Positions 42,480-51,878 of a stretch of 64,000 nucleotides of DNA are shown piece by piece. The position numbers were made by a program, and so were the translations under genes. The stretch comes from Diploptera punctata (Eukaryota > Arthropoda > Insecta > Blattodea > Blaberidae). Location: the NCBI GenBank assembly GCA_030220185.1, contig JASPKZ010004202.1, positions 2,650,001 through 2,714,000 on the forward strand, in the 5' to 3' direction. The number at the start of each line of letters is the position of its first letter. Positions within the stretch are counted from its first letter, which is position 1. The notes beneath the pieces were generated by a model. It saw nothing but the letters and a program-made list of their open reading frames with translations. It was not told the origin of the DNA and searched no databases.

Positions 42480-43110
42480 AGATAGAAGTAAACAATAGAA
42501 TGCTAGAACTTCAACATTTAGGGTCGAATGTTTGAACGCATTAGACAGTAAAAGGCGTTCTCTGCTGATAAAGTTTTATCCAAACACATTTTTCTTACTC
42601 AGAAATCTATTCATGCGGTAATAATTGTAAGCTACCTGACAAGGTACCTTAAGATCGTAGCTCAAGATATAAACTTATGTGAAAATCCCGAAGGGAACTG
42701 ATGGTAACCGATGTAGTTTGAAACTTATCCAAGATGTCGGACCTTGAAGACTTCGATCATGTTTTCGGTATACGCGGAGAATAGGAATTTGATAGAGTCT
42801 ACCAAAGAATTCAACTGGAAGAACAGGAGAATCGGCGTAATATTGCGCGTCGCAGACGTGTTTGTATGCAGTATTATTTGCGGGATGCAAGCATAAATGC
42901 ATTCCTCTATAGCAGACGAAAATAACGGAAGTGGTTTTATCGCTGAGAATTCCGGGTAATTTGTTGCCAATATTACGAAAACGTCAACATTCATGCATGA
43001 CCGGTTAAGGCGGCCGTTAATTCGATCTCAGCTCACCAGTGATTGGAAGTAATTTGAGTAGAGACTAATGTATTTGCATGCGGCCCTTAAACTCCAAGTG
43101 CTTTAATTTG
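42480..43110 (+). mobile_element. Dispersed DNA-element fragment, Harbinger-like?
   Basis: Second copy of 7490-8095, in the other orientation. It reads MSDLEDFDHVFGI, a stop, then EFDRVYQRIQLEEQENRRNI and VCMQYYLRDASINAFL in shifting frames. It has no catalytic core and ends about 18 bp before exon 5. Confidence 0.4.
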
Positions 43111-43128
43111 TAATTTGCTTTGTTTCAG

Positions 43129-43347
43129 ATTGTAAGCATCTGTGATATTGTACTGAACCACACAGCAAATGAATCCAAGTGGTTATTGGATCATCCAGAA
43201 TGTACATACAACCTAATAAATTCACCTCATCTCCGTCCTGCATATCTTTTAGATGCTGTTTTGTATCAGCTAACTGTAGAAGTGTCTGAAGGCAGATGGG
43301 AATTTTCTGGAATACCTACTGAAGTCACCAGTGAAGAACATCTCTCT
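43129..43347 (+). CDS. AGL: Glycogen debranching enzyme, exon 5 (GH13 region I)
   Basis: The acceptor tttgtttcag ends at 43128 and the donor GTAAGG is at 43348; phase 0. It encodes residues 237-309. It has [17 protein letters not shown]13 region I with Asp242, Asn246 and His247 lining the -1 subsite. [20 protein letters not shown] follows, a debranching-enzyme signature. The acceptor keeps a good pyrimidine tract despite the transposon fragment just upstream. Confidence 0.95.
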
Positions 43348-43585
43348 GTAAGGAAATTCAGTTCACAATATGCTCGACCTGGAGTCATTTAATTTTTGTT
43401 TCATTATTCTGTTTTCAATTAGGGAAAAAGTTAAATCCTTATACAGTAAAACTTGCTTAATTTGGAACGTGAATAATGTGGAAATATGTCCAATGTGAAC
43501 AAATTTATTGCTCCTGGCGAAATAATAATAATTTTATGTGTTGGTGAAATTAAATGTTTCTTACCTCTCCTCATATAAATCTTCT

Positions 43586-43632
43586 AAGTAGATCGCGATT
43601 TCGAGACCATAACGGTCTCATCTTCAGTACTT
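43586..43632 (-). ncRNA. Hammerhead ribozyme, PLE family A
   Basis: Core CUGAAGA (43621-43627 on the minus strand), stem II GAGACC/GGUCUC, GAAA, stem III AUCGCGAU, C17, stem I AGUA/UACU. Intact. Confidence 0.88.
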
Positions 43633-43679
43633 CTTTGGCGACTGATGTTATGTCAATCGGAAGAAACTCTTCTTCTTCC

Positions 43680-43892
43680 ATATTTGGTTCGTCTTCCGGG
43701 CTTATAGGCCGTGGTCCAGTTGTCTTCATACTCGACGTTTCGTTTACTGCTGCAGTAGACCTCATCAGGAGATACTGCATGCTCTCTGTGAACTCCTCAA
43801 CAGTCGGCTGGACCATGGCCTATAAGCCCGGAAGACGAACCAAATGTGGATCAAGACGCCGGCTGTGAAAGCCTACAATTATACATAAGCAA
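43680..43892 (-). mobile_element. Family L hammerhead mini-element, 12-bp TSD
   Basis: Target duplication TCTTCTTCTTCC (43668-43679 and 43893-43904). The uninterrupted site at about 62230 confirms it. 213-bp inverted structure (ttcgtcttccgggcttatag and its complement), right end ggctgtgaaagcctacaatt. Confidence 0.88.
43729..43776 (-). ncRNA. Hammerhead ribozyme, family L
   Basis: Core CUGAUGA (43762-43768 on the minus strand), long stem II UACUGC/GCAGUA, GAAA, stem III ACGU, C17, stem I CUC/GAG. Intact. Confidence 0.85.
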
Positions 43893-44287
43893 TCTTCTTC
43901 TTCCCTCTGTTGGTGGACCGATGAACCTCTGGATCAGGTGGAAATTTGCAGGAATTTCGAAGTTCATAAGTTTTCCTTTGTTTTTCTGAATGTGGATCTT
44001 TTCCCAAACCGTGAGTTCCTTTTGTTTGTCTATTTGTTTAATTAGACTGGCTTTTGATTCAGTTAAATGTTTTTTGGACCAATTGAATCAAAAGCCAGTC
44101 TAATTAAACAAATAGACAAACAAAAGGAACTCACGGTTTGGGAAAAGATCCACATTCAGAAAAATAAAGGAAAACTTATGAACTTCGAAATTCCCGCAAA
44201 TTTTGACCTGATCCAGAGGTTCATTGGTCCACCAACAGAGGGAAGAAGAAGAGTTTCTTTCGATCGACATAACATCATTCGCCAAAG

Positions 44288-44336
44288 AAGTACTGAAGAT
44301 GAGACCGTTATGGTCTCGAAATCGCAATCTACTTAG
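44288..44336 (+). ncRNA. Hammerhead ribozyme, PLE family A
   Basis: Core CUGAAGA at 44293-44299, stem II GAGACC/GGUCUC, GAAA, stem III AUCGCAAU (one mismatch), C17, stem I AGUA/UACU. Confidence 0.82.
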
Positions 44337-44425
44337 AAGATTCATATGAGGAGAGGTAAGGAACATTTAATTTCACCATAAATTCTCTTAGTGATTAATT
44401 CCTATAAAAGTTAAATTTTATGTGT

Positions 44426-44865
44426 ATTTATTTTGCATAAAATGGAATCTGTCCAACGTGGAAACGGAAGGATATTTCTATACAATTCATGAAAAAGTTT
44501 TTATAAAGCGGAAAGACAGACAGAAATAAATTAGTTTCCACATCAATGAATTACTGTTAAGCCAAAAAAAAAAGAAAGGAATGGTCCCAGCCGCCGGGTG
44601 AAGTAGAGATTCTACCTGTACCTGAAATTTTCTTCCGGCCTCACTCTATCCCCTCTATACCCATACAAATTACCATTCCATATTCGCGGCATATATGCGG
44701 AACATATTCCCCACGAATAAGGAACTTTTACTGTATAAAGGAAAAAAATATGTAATTACATAAGAATCCGAACTCTAGTTAGAATGGATAGATGTACCTT
44801 GCTCAGAATGCATGTCAGATGATGGGATTAAAGAGGATATTAATATTTTAAATTTATAAATGAAT
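44426..44865. other. Unassigned AGL intron 5 sequence
   Basis: I see no gene or assignable repeat. Confidence 0.4.
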
Positions 44866-44869
44866 TGGA

Positions 44870-45045
44870 GAAAATGTTTTTATATCTCACCTCATAAAGT
44901 TTGCTTGAGTTGACTGAAGATGAAGGTGAAATGACCTTTGAAACCGGTATCATGAAAACACGCAACTTTATGAGGTGAGATATAAAACATTTTCTCCAAC
45001 TCATTTATAAATTGAAAATACCTCATAGTGTTACTTCCCACTTTA
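44870..45045 (+). mobile_element. PLE family F inverted pair
   Basis: The left arm (tggagaaaatgtttttatat) mirrors the right arm (acattttctccaactcattt). One plus-strand hammerhead lies between, then aatacctcatagtgttactt. Confidence 0.78.
44909..44952 (+). ncRNA. Hammerhead ribozyme, PLE family F
   Basis: Core CUGAAGA at 44912-44918, stem II AAGGU/ACCUU, GAAA, perfect palindromic stem III ACCGGU, A17, stem I UGA/UCA. Confidence 0.88.
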
Positions 45046-45173
45046 ATTTTGATTAAAAAGGTATTAATAATTTGGTGAAATCCCCTAAGCCTTTTGTAAC
45101 TATCTAAATGTACTTACATATGTATTCCCTTCTTTTGTTCCCAGTATTTTAAATGAATGTTACATATTAATGT

Positions 45174-45476
45174 GGGGCACGCCATAGCGTAGTGGTTAAG
45201 GCACTGAGCTACAAGTCGGAAGGTCGAGGGTTCAAGTCCCGTTGGGGTCAGGATTTTTAAACTGACACAAACCTTCTGGCAGCACTATGGTCCTGGGGTC
45301 GACTCAGCCTCTAACGGAAATGAGTACCAGATGCTTGTTCTGGGGGTAAAGGCGGCCGTCACGCAGGGCTGACAATCCGGCTGACATAAAGTGTCGATTG
45401 TCTAGAAAAAGTGGGAGCCTTAACCTCCTACTACCCCAAGGCCCTCCTGAGGCCTGTTGTGGGATCACTTTACTTT
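45174..45476 (+). repeat. SINE family 3, full-length with 14-bp TSD
   Basis: Target duplication TTACATATTAATGT (45160-45173 and 45477-45490). The tRNA-like head has an A box (gcgtagtggttaaggcac) and a B box (gggttcaagtccc). The tail is gggatcactttacttt. Confidence 0.88.
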
Positions 45477-45531
45477 TTACATATTAATGTTAAAATCAAA
45501 TGTTTCCTACCTCTCCTCATACAAATTTTCT

Positions 45532-45577
45532 AAGTAGATCGCGATTTAGAGACCTAATGGTCTCATCTTCAGTACTA
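45532..45577 (-). ncRNA. Hammerhead, PLE family A, G12 lost
   Basis: Core CUGAAGA (45566-45572 on the minus strand), stem II GAGACC/GGUCUC. GAAA has become UAAA. Stem III AUCGCGAU is intact. Confidence 0.7.
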
Positions 45578-45824
45578 TTTTGGCGACTGATGTTATGTCA
45601 ATCGGAAGGAACTCTTGTTCTTCCCTCTGTTGGTAGACCGATGAACCTCTGGATCAGGTTAGAATTTGTGGGAATTTCGAAGTTCATAAGTTTTCCTTTG
45701 TTTTCTGAATGTGGATCTTTTCCCAACTACGAAATTCCCACAAACTCTGACCTGATCCAGAGGTTCATCAGTCCACCAACAGAGGGAAGAAGAAGAGTTT
45801 CTTTCGATCAACATAACACCAAAA

Positions 45825-45871
45825 TAGTACCGAAGATGAGACCATTACGGCCTCGAAATCGCGATCTACTT
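45825..45871 (+). ncRNA. Hammerhead, PLE family A, U4 lost
   Basis: Core CCGAAGA (45830-45836; U4 to C), stem II GAGACC/GGCCUC, GAAA, stem III AUCGCGAU, C17. Confidence 0.7.
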
Positions 45872-46131
45872 AGAAGATGTATATGAGGAGAGGTGGGAAA
45901 CATTTGATTTTACCATAAATTATACCTCATAGTGATTAATTCCTGTAACAGTTAAAGTTACATATTAACTTCTTTATTTCATTTTTATTCCTGGCTTAAT
46001 GTTTTTATCTTCAGATTTTTTGACTGTATCATCACAGCCTTCTTTGTTCAATGTTTATATTCATAAGTACATGTTTTCATCATTGTTCGTGTCTCCAGCT
46101 TTAAGAAATATTTTATTTGTATCTTCTAAAG

Positions 46132-46370
46132 GCTATACGTTCAACCTTGTTTGGATACTTCCTGCCCCAAGTGAAGATACCAGAGTTGTATACCATGGAT
46201 GTTGGCAGTGTTGCTAGTGATTTCTACAATATGGCTCGCAATCGTTTACCACCCTCATCTGGAGCTGTACAGGAAAAAGGAGAGTTGAAAATAATACCAG
46301 ACAAGCAGTACCGGCGCCTTAAAGCTTCTGTTGACTTGGAACTGGCCTTAAGATTGTATAATGTCTACAG
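46132..46370 (+). CDS. AGL: Glycogen debranching enzyme, exon 6
   Basis: The acceptor cttctaaag ends at 46131 and the donor GTAACC is at 46371. The exon ends with two bases of a split Arg. It encodes residues 310-388: AIRSTLFGYFLPQVKIPELY, then YTMDVGSVASDF, the IIPDKQYRRLKASVDLELAL region (Asp-x-Glu/Asp-Tyr-Arg-Arg core), and LYNVYR. Confidence 0.94.
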
Positions 46371-46503
46371 GTAACCTGATGTCATAGCCTACTTTACAAT
46401 AGGAATAAACACTATTAGGTATATAAATAAGTTTGATCTGTATTCATCTTATCTCATAAGTTGTTGTAAAGTATGATGAACACAGTACAAATTTATTTGT
46501 TAA

Positions 46504-47523
46504 CACATTCAGTACCGTAAACCAGTTAAGGCGTTTAAAGAGACTATCATGTATGCGGCCGTCGGTCAGTTAACTCATTTTAGAGCGGGTGCGAACAAAC
46601 CGCATTTGTATTCGGCGCCTAAATTTTGTATTGGCTTAGTATGTCTTGGAGATCATAGATGGCATGTAAATGTACATTTTCTATTCCCGTTTGACCTTGG
46701 TGAATCTCCTTTTATTTTTAAAACAAACAACACATGGAATTCGTTCACCCAAACTTGCATCCAGGCTCCAATGCAGTCGTATATCTTTCTCGTTATCGCG
46801 CTGTTGTTTGTGCGCGAGTGAAACCATGGCGATAGGAAAATATCTCACTGAAGAAGAATTAGTGAATATTTTGTATAGTGATGATTCAGGTGATGAAGTG
46901 ATTCCTGAATGAGAAGATTCACAAAGTGAAAGTGAAGATAAACTTCCACTTCCTGAAATTGATACGATGATACCATGTGATGTCAATCACCCAAGTTATT
47001 GTCCGCCTGTTTTACCATTCACAGGGAACCCAGGGGTGAACATTGAAATAAAAATTAATTGATTATTATGTCATATGTTAATATGATATATTTTTCAATG
47101 AAGAGTTTTTCGAATACGTATGTGACCAAGCAAATCTTTACGCAAATCAAGTGATTAGTGCTGTACTGCGTCCATTCACAAAAAACTCAGTAATGCAGAC
47201 TTAAATTTCCACCCCTGAAAAGTGACAGCCATCCAACAAGAAAATGTAGGGTTTGTCTGAAAAACAAAGAAGTGAATGCAACAGTGTGGTATTGCATGAA
47301 ATGTGGTGTTCCCCTGCACCCTGGAGCCTGCTTTACGAGATATCACACCATCAAATTCTACTAGGATATCTCCTTTAGGTATGTACAAAATTTGAATTTT
47401 CTAGGACTAATAGTTTGTGAATAACGGTCCATTTTCTGAAGTGCCACGAAAAGGGTAGCTGGGGTATTTAAATGGCTGGCCTGTGGGTTTAAATGCCCTG
47501 CTCAGTGCCTGGTACTGAATGTA
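46504..47523 (+). mobile_element. piggyBac-type element, internally deleted
   Basis: The left end is TTAA (46500-46503) followed by cacattcagtaccg. The right end is the complement (ggtactgaatgt), with the right TTAA mutated. Inside is a transposase start (46826-46911; MAIGKYLTEEELVNILYSDD), then a stop and the C-terminal cysteine-rich domain (47205-47350; CRVCLKNK ... WYCMKCGVPLHPGACFTRYH). The catalytic DDD core is missing. Confidence 0.85.
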
Positions 47524-47678
47524 ATACATAAGAGTACCTTATAATGTTAGTTCCTAATATATTTTCATAACTATGAGATATTATTTATTGAAGTAAAATT
47601 AATGCTTAATTGATGTTTTTATTATTAATTTAACACATCTAATTGAAGGATAAATTAAATATGAAGAGAAAAATGTTT

Positions 47679-47752
47679 GCCCAGACCAGGACCCAAACCC
47701 GGGACCTTTGGTTTACCGTACCAATGCTCTACCAACTGAGCTACTGGGGCGA
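47679..47752 (-). tRNA. tRNA-like gene, diverged family, left arm
   Basis: Minus strand: GCCCCAGTAGCTCAGTTGG, anticodon stem UUGGU/ACCAA, loop ACGGUAA (would be GGU), T loop UUUGGGU (T stem and loop changed). C at position 33. It is a tRNA-derived relic. Confidence 0.45.
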
Positions 47753-47939
47753 GTTCCAATCTAGATGCAAATTTTTCTCTAAAAACCCTACTGGCTTTTA
47801 AAAGTAATGTTTAAATTCTCAATAAAGTCTTCTTAATCAAGAAGCTGCCATTTGCAAAGATGAAGCCACAGCTTCAAGCATTTGGTGTGCGGGAATTGCA
47901 ACGTATATAAGAGAAAAATTTGCATCGAGATTGGAACTC

Positions 47940-48012
47940 GCCCCGGTAGTTCAGTTGGAAGAGCATTGGTATTGTAAACCAAAGGTCCTGGGTTCAGGTC
48001 CCAGTCTGGGCA
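47940..48012 (+). tRNA. tRNA-like gene, diverged family, right arm
   Basis: Plus strand: GCCCCGGTAGTTCAGTTGG, anticodon stem UUGGU/ACCAA, loop AUUGUAA with U33 (would read UGU, Thr), T arm CUGGG-UUCAGGU-CCCAG, acceptor GCCC/GGGC. It folds well, but its context is a repeat. Confidence 0.5.
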
Positions 48013-48086
48013 AACATTTGTCTCTTCAAATTTAATTAATACTTTGTTTATTTTTTTCTTTCACTCACCTCATACTTCATAACTCC

Positions 48087-48133
48087 TCGCAGACCCGGGT
48101 TTCGTCACATGATTTGTGACATTCTCAATGCTG
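48087..48133 (-). ncRNA. Hammerhead ribozyme variant (U3-A8), best PLE family B copy
   Basis: Core UUGAGAA (48122-48128 on the minus strand), perfect stem II GUCAC/GUGAC, GAAA, perfect palindromic stem III ACCCGGGU, C17, stem I GCA/UGC. Every element is intact except that pair 3-8 is U-A. Confidence 0.85.
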
Positions 48134-48137
48134 TGTC

Positions 48138-48940
48138 ATGTTCACATCTGACATCCAACGGCCTTCTATCCTGCAGACTGACCTCCGCGCCATCTGATGG
48201 CTGACCGACGAACAACCAAATCAATCCCCTCTCCTTATAACCGGGTATTTTAAAATTCATAGTTGTGTTTTCATTCTTGCATATGCAAATTTTTTCCCAA
48301 ATTGTGAGTTCCTTCGGTTTTTCCAATTGTTTAAGTAATTTTGTTTTGGTTTCTATTCTATGTTTTTCTGACCAGGCATGTGCAGCTATTGAAGATTTTT
48401 CTGTTTCTCCATTTTTAACATTTCTGAGGTATTCCTTTAATCTTGTATTTAGATTCCTTTTTGTTTTTCCTATGTATATCTTTTCACAATCTTTACAATT
48501 AATTTGATAAATTCCCAATTTTTTGCAGTCTTCAATCTTTTAATTTTTGTTAGTTTTTATTAAATTACCTAAGCTGTAATTATTTTTCGGTGCTAATTTA
48601 ATGTTGAATTTGTTGAAGATTTTTTGAAACTTGTCAAATACTAAAGGATGGTATGTGAACTTCTTGAATTTTTTACCAATATTTTTATCTGTCTGAAGAG
48701 TACTTTCATTAATCATTTTTTGTTCCTTAAATTTATTTATTTTCTTGTGTATCATCTTCTCTTGAAAACCATTATCCGTCGCAATTTTTATGATGTGTTT
48801 TTTCTCTTTATTGTAATTTTCTTTGCTCATGGGGACATTCACAAGTCTGTGTGTTAAACTGTTAAATATTGCCTGTTTGTGTGAAAAATGGTTAAATCCT
48901 ATAGCTATTATGTAAGGTGAGTGAAAGGAAAAAATAAACA
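48138..48940 (-). pseudogene. PLE family B linker and GIY-YIG endonuclease
   Basis: The minus strand from 48940 encodes the conserved linker (SHKQAIFNSLTHRLVNVPMS, KEHKIKIATDNGF-like, INKFKEQKMINESTLQTDKN). A stop near 48540 precedes GIYQINCKDCEKIYIGKTKR (GIY and YIG motifs), KEYLRNVKNGETEKSSIAAH and the WEKICICKNENTTMNFKIPG tail. It lacks the reverse transcriptase. Confidence 0.85.
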
Positions 48941-49043
48941 ATATTAAAAAACCGCATAGTGTTATTTCCTATCTACATAACTTAATAATACTTATATTAT
49001 TTTTGGTCTGGACATCTTACCTCAATATTAATGTTGATTTGTT

Positions 49044-49085
49044 CTTGGACATGTTTCAAAACAATTCTGTTTTATCTTCAGCTTT
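49044..49085 (-). ncRNA. Hammerhead ribozyme, PLE family C
   Basis: Core CUGAAGA (49075-49081 on the minus strand), stem II AAAACA/UGUUUU, GAAA, stem III ACAUGU, C17. Confidence 0.85.
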
Positions 49086-49729
49086 CCCAGACTGGTTTTA
49101 TTTATGTTGCATTATGTTGTACCACCTGGATGTCGATGTCAGCTCCATCCTGTGGTTGGCCAAAGAACCTCCAAACAAGGTCACCCTCCATCGGAATATC
49201 AAAATTCATAACTCTGTTTCTGTTCTTCTGAATATAAATTTTTTCCCAAATAGTCAGCTCTTTTGTATTTTCTAACTGTTTTAATAATTTAGTGTCTGAA
49301 TTTATATTATGTTTTTCAGACCAAACATGAGCAGCAACTGCAGATTTTTCAATTTCTCCATTTTTAATATTTCTTATGTGTTCTTTGGTTCTAATTTTTA
49401 AACAAAAAGAAACCTAAAAATTAGAACCAAAGAACACATAAGAAATATTAAAAATGGAGAAATTGAAAAATCTGCAGTTGCTGCTCATGTTTGGTCTGAA
49501 AAACATAATATAAATTCAGACACTAAATTATTAAAACAGTTAGAAAATACAAAAGAGCTGACTATTTGGGAAAAAATTTATATTCAGAAGAACAGAAACA
49601 GAGTTATGAATTTTGATATTCCGATGGAGGGTGACCTTGTTTGGAGGTTCTTTGGCCAACCACAGGATGGAGCTGACATCGACATCCAGGTGGTACAACA
49701 TAATGCAACATAAATAAAACCAGTCTGGG

Positions 49730-49771
49730 AAAGCTGAAGATAAAACAGAATTGTTTTGAAACATGTCCAAG
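49730..49771 (+). ncRNA. Hammerhead ribozyme, PLE family C
   Basis: Core CUGAAGA at 49734-49740, stem II AAAACA/UGUUUU, GAAA, stem III ACAUGU, C17. Mirror of 49044-49085. Confidence 0.85.
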
Positions 49772-49875
49772 AACAAATCAACATTAATATTGAGGTAAGA
49801 TGTCCAGACCAAAAATAATATAATTAAAATAACCTCAAAATATAACTTCCTAAAATTAAATATTAATAATACTTA

Positions 49876-50525
49876 CTTACTTAATACTTAATACAGGCTT
49901 TCCACTTTACAGCAGTTCACCCTTAAGTCCTGCTTTCCAGAGATTCCTATCTTCCCATCGTCCTTCTTCCATACACCTCCTCATCATGGCATCATATATT
50001 CCCACATATCATGTTCTTCTACTTCTCTCCTTCTTCCTTCTACCTGGTAGCATCCAATCCAACACTTGTTTAGGCCAACGCTTTCTTGGTCTTCCTACTG
50101 ATAATTCCTTCCAGCTTAATCGTGTGAGACTTTTGAGAAAGATTGTTTTATGTGGTGGGTTTCCAACCCAATGAAGAACCCCTAACCTGGAGGACCGGAA
50201 GTTTTTTGTTGGGGTCCCATCCCTTAGAAGGTTGTCTTCTCTCCAGCTGATGAGAGTCCTCTTCCTGCGTTTATTTTCAGAGTTTTCATTCTCCTATACC
50301 CTTACCAATACTCACACTTGGGGTAAAATGTGTTGGAAATTTTTATCAACAGCCATTTCTACATCCATCCTATTCAGTTAAAGCAGGACTACCTCTTGCA
50401 GGATGTGGTACGGATGGTCTTGGTTATAGCTTCATCAGAGATAAAGGTCTTGCATATCTCATCCACTTAACCCTGAGTTGATGAGGACATAACAAAGGTG
50501 CTACTTCTACTTTTACCTTCTTCTT
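49876..50525 (-). pseudogene. LINE 3' tail fragments
   Basis: The minus strand near 49990-49910 reads a short MMRRCMEEGRWEDRNLWKAG-type LINE tail. The remainder is dispersed repeat with no frame. Confidence 0.4.
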
Positions 50526-50529
50526 CTTC

Positions 50530-50880
50530 TTCTTCCTTCCAAGTTTAGGTGAAAGCCTGTTACGATCCTATAGAAAATTTTCTCTCCAGCGTTTCATACG
50601 ACGGCCCAGTGATCTTCGTCCTCTTGGTATATAATTATAAACAGCTTTGGGGATCCGATTTGAACTCATTCTTTCTAGATGGTGTTTCCAATTTAGTTGG
50701 TACTGTTTAATATATTCCAAAATTGGCGTAGTCTTCAATTCTTTTAAGATATCGGTGTTCCTTTTCCGATCCCATCTGGTGTAACCTGCTGTTCTGTGCA
50801 TGAATCTCATTTCACAAGCCGTTATTTTATCTCCATCCATAGTAATTCTGCCCGAGGGCAGGTCTTTCACTGCAATCATA
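50530..50880 (-). pseudogene. LINE 3' tail
   Basis: The minus-strand product has EMRFMHRTAGYTRWDRKRN, LERMSSNRIPKAVYNYIPRG and RRMKRWRENFL. Same family as 34555-34930 and 56000-56560. Confidence 0.75.
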
Positions 50881-50939
50881 GCATTTTCATGCTATGCTTT
50901 GCAGCTTTACTAGGGAATGGTAGCTTCCCATTGCTTTCC

Positions 50940-51165
50940 ACACCAGTGAAGGATGATGATGATAATGATAATAAGGATGATGATGATGGCCGTATGATTT
51001 CGGGGACCGTTTGGGCCTTAAAGTTTTCCTGACATTTGTCTTACAGGTGAGGAAAAACCCTGATAAAAACCTCACCCAGAAAAACTGCCCCGACCGGGGA
51101 TCGAACCCGGGCCCACTGCATGACAAGGCAGCATACTACCTCGAGACCACAGCGGTTGACCCCAT
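50940..51165 (-). repeat. SINE family 1, minus strand
   Basis: tRNA-like head at the right (ggggatcgaacccgggccca) and the ggcccaaacggtcccc body. The tail is cut short by a low-complexity GAT tract at 50955-50990. Confidence 0.8.
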
Positions 51166-51210
51166 TAAAATTATTATTAAATTTAAATCTTAATTTACTA
51201 CTGTGTAATC

Positions 51211-51530
51211 GGCTGCGGTGGACTAGTGGTTATGCTCCTTGCCTCTAGTCCCGAGAGTCGCGGGTCAAACCCGGCCGGGGTCGATGGATTTTTTTGGGAT
51301 GGAAAAACCCAAGGAGCAAGTCCTCCGGGAGGGACTTTAAGCCATGGGTCCCGAGTCTGAACATTTTCAGGCTCGTAAAAGATCCTTAAGCCTGAATGAA
51401 AATGCCTCTAAGCAAAATTTACCAAATTTTCCCGTCCTAGTACTACCTTTGTTTCCTAGATGTCAGTATGAGGCGGAACGCTGACCATGGACCACTGAAA
51501 TGGCATCTATATGAAAACAAGTGTAACTAA
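51211..51530 (+). repeat. SINE family 4, full-length
   Basis: Head gctgcggtggactagtggtt, B box gggtcaaacccg, body aggctcgtaaaagatcctta, ending aagtgtaactaa. The PLE below inserted in its tail. Confidence 0.78.
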
Positions 51531-51878
51531 TATTGTTTATTTTTTATTATTTCACTCACCTCATACTTCATAATTCATAGCAGACCCTGGGTTTCTTCAC
51601 ATCTTTTGTGACATTCTCAATGCTGCGTCACGTTCACAACTGACGTCCAACGGCCTTCTATCCTGCAGACTGACCTCCGCGCCATCTGGTGGCCGACCGA
51701 AGAATTTCCAAATCGGTCCTCTTTTTTTATAACCGGATATTTCAAAATTCATAGTTGTATTTTCATTCTTGCATATGTAAATTATTATGAATTATGAAGT
51801 ATGAGGTGAGTGAAATAATAAAAAATAAACAATATTAAAAAACCTCATAGTGTTATTTCCTATCTACATAACTTATTA
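51531..51878. mobile_element. PLE family B, 12-bp TSD
   Basis: Target duplication AAGTGTAACTAA (51519-51530 and 51879-51890) inside SINE 4. Minus-strand hammerhead and C-terminal endonuclease remnant to 51785, then a short plus arm with gaagtatgaggtgagtgaaa. Confidence 0.88.
51579..51625 (-). ncRNA. Hammerhead ribozyme variant (U3-A8), PLE family B
   Basis: Core UUGAGAA (51614-51620 on the minus strand), stem II GUCAC/GUG, GAAA, stem III ACCC-A-GGGU, C17, stem I AGCA/UGCU. Confidence 0.82.

Larger units (their letters stand above)
43542..44413. mobile_element. PLE family A inverted pair with 12-bp TSD, containing a family L insertion
   Basis: Target duplication AATTTTATGTGT (43530-43541 and 44414-44425). 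Minus arm 43548-44080 and plus arm 44075-44400 are inverted copies of the GIY-YIG tail (KELTVWEKIHIQKNKGKLMN, FEIPANFDLIQRFI). The family L element 43680-43892 is nested in the minus arm. Confidence 0.9.
45488..45957. mobile_element. PLE family A inverted pair, 11-bp TSD
   Basis: Target duplication TTACATATTAA (45477-45487 and 45958-45968). The left copy overlaps the SINE duplication, so this PLE landed at the SINE 3' junction. Both hammerheads are damaged. Confidence 0.8.
47640..48030. repeat. Diverged tRNA-like element, palindromic pair
   Basis: Left minus-strand and right plus-strand tRNA-like units. Each is bounded by agagaaaaat-type ends, with a spacer related to the 36-38 kb array (aagaagctgccatttgcaaa; cttcaagcatttggtgtgcg). 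It is the same family, but old. Confidence 0.75.
48030..48981 (-). mobile_element. PLE family B, long minus-strand copy
   Basis: From the hammerhead end (tttcactcacctcatacttc) through the endonuclease and linker to about 48940, then taggaaataacac-type sequence in complement. This is the longest family B copy. It is 5'-truncated upstream of the endonuclease linker. Confidence 0.85.
48995..49862. mobile_element. PLE family C, snap-back inverted pair, 13-bp TSD
   Basis: Target duplication TTAATAATACTTA (48982-48994 and 49863-49875). The halves 48995-49405 and 49410-49862 are near-exact inverted copies of the GIY-YIG tail (KIRNIKNGEIEKSAVAAHVW-like; IPMEGDLVWRFFGQPQDGAD). They meet inside the nuclease domain. 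The identity of the arms suggests a recent single event. Confidence 0.92.

Noticed and set aside
46549..46821. Frame with several Cys residues before the piggyBac start
   Set aside because: It lies in the element's leader and overlaps two other frames. There is no homology that I recognise.
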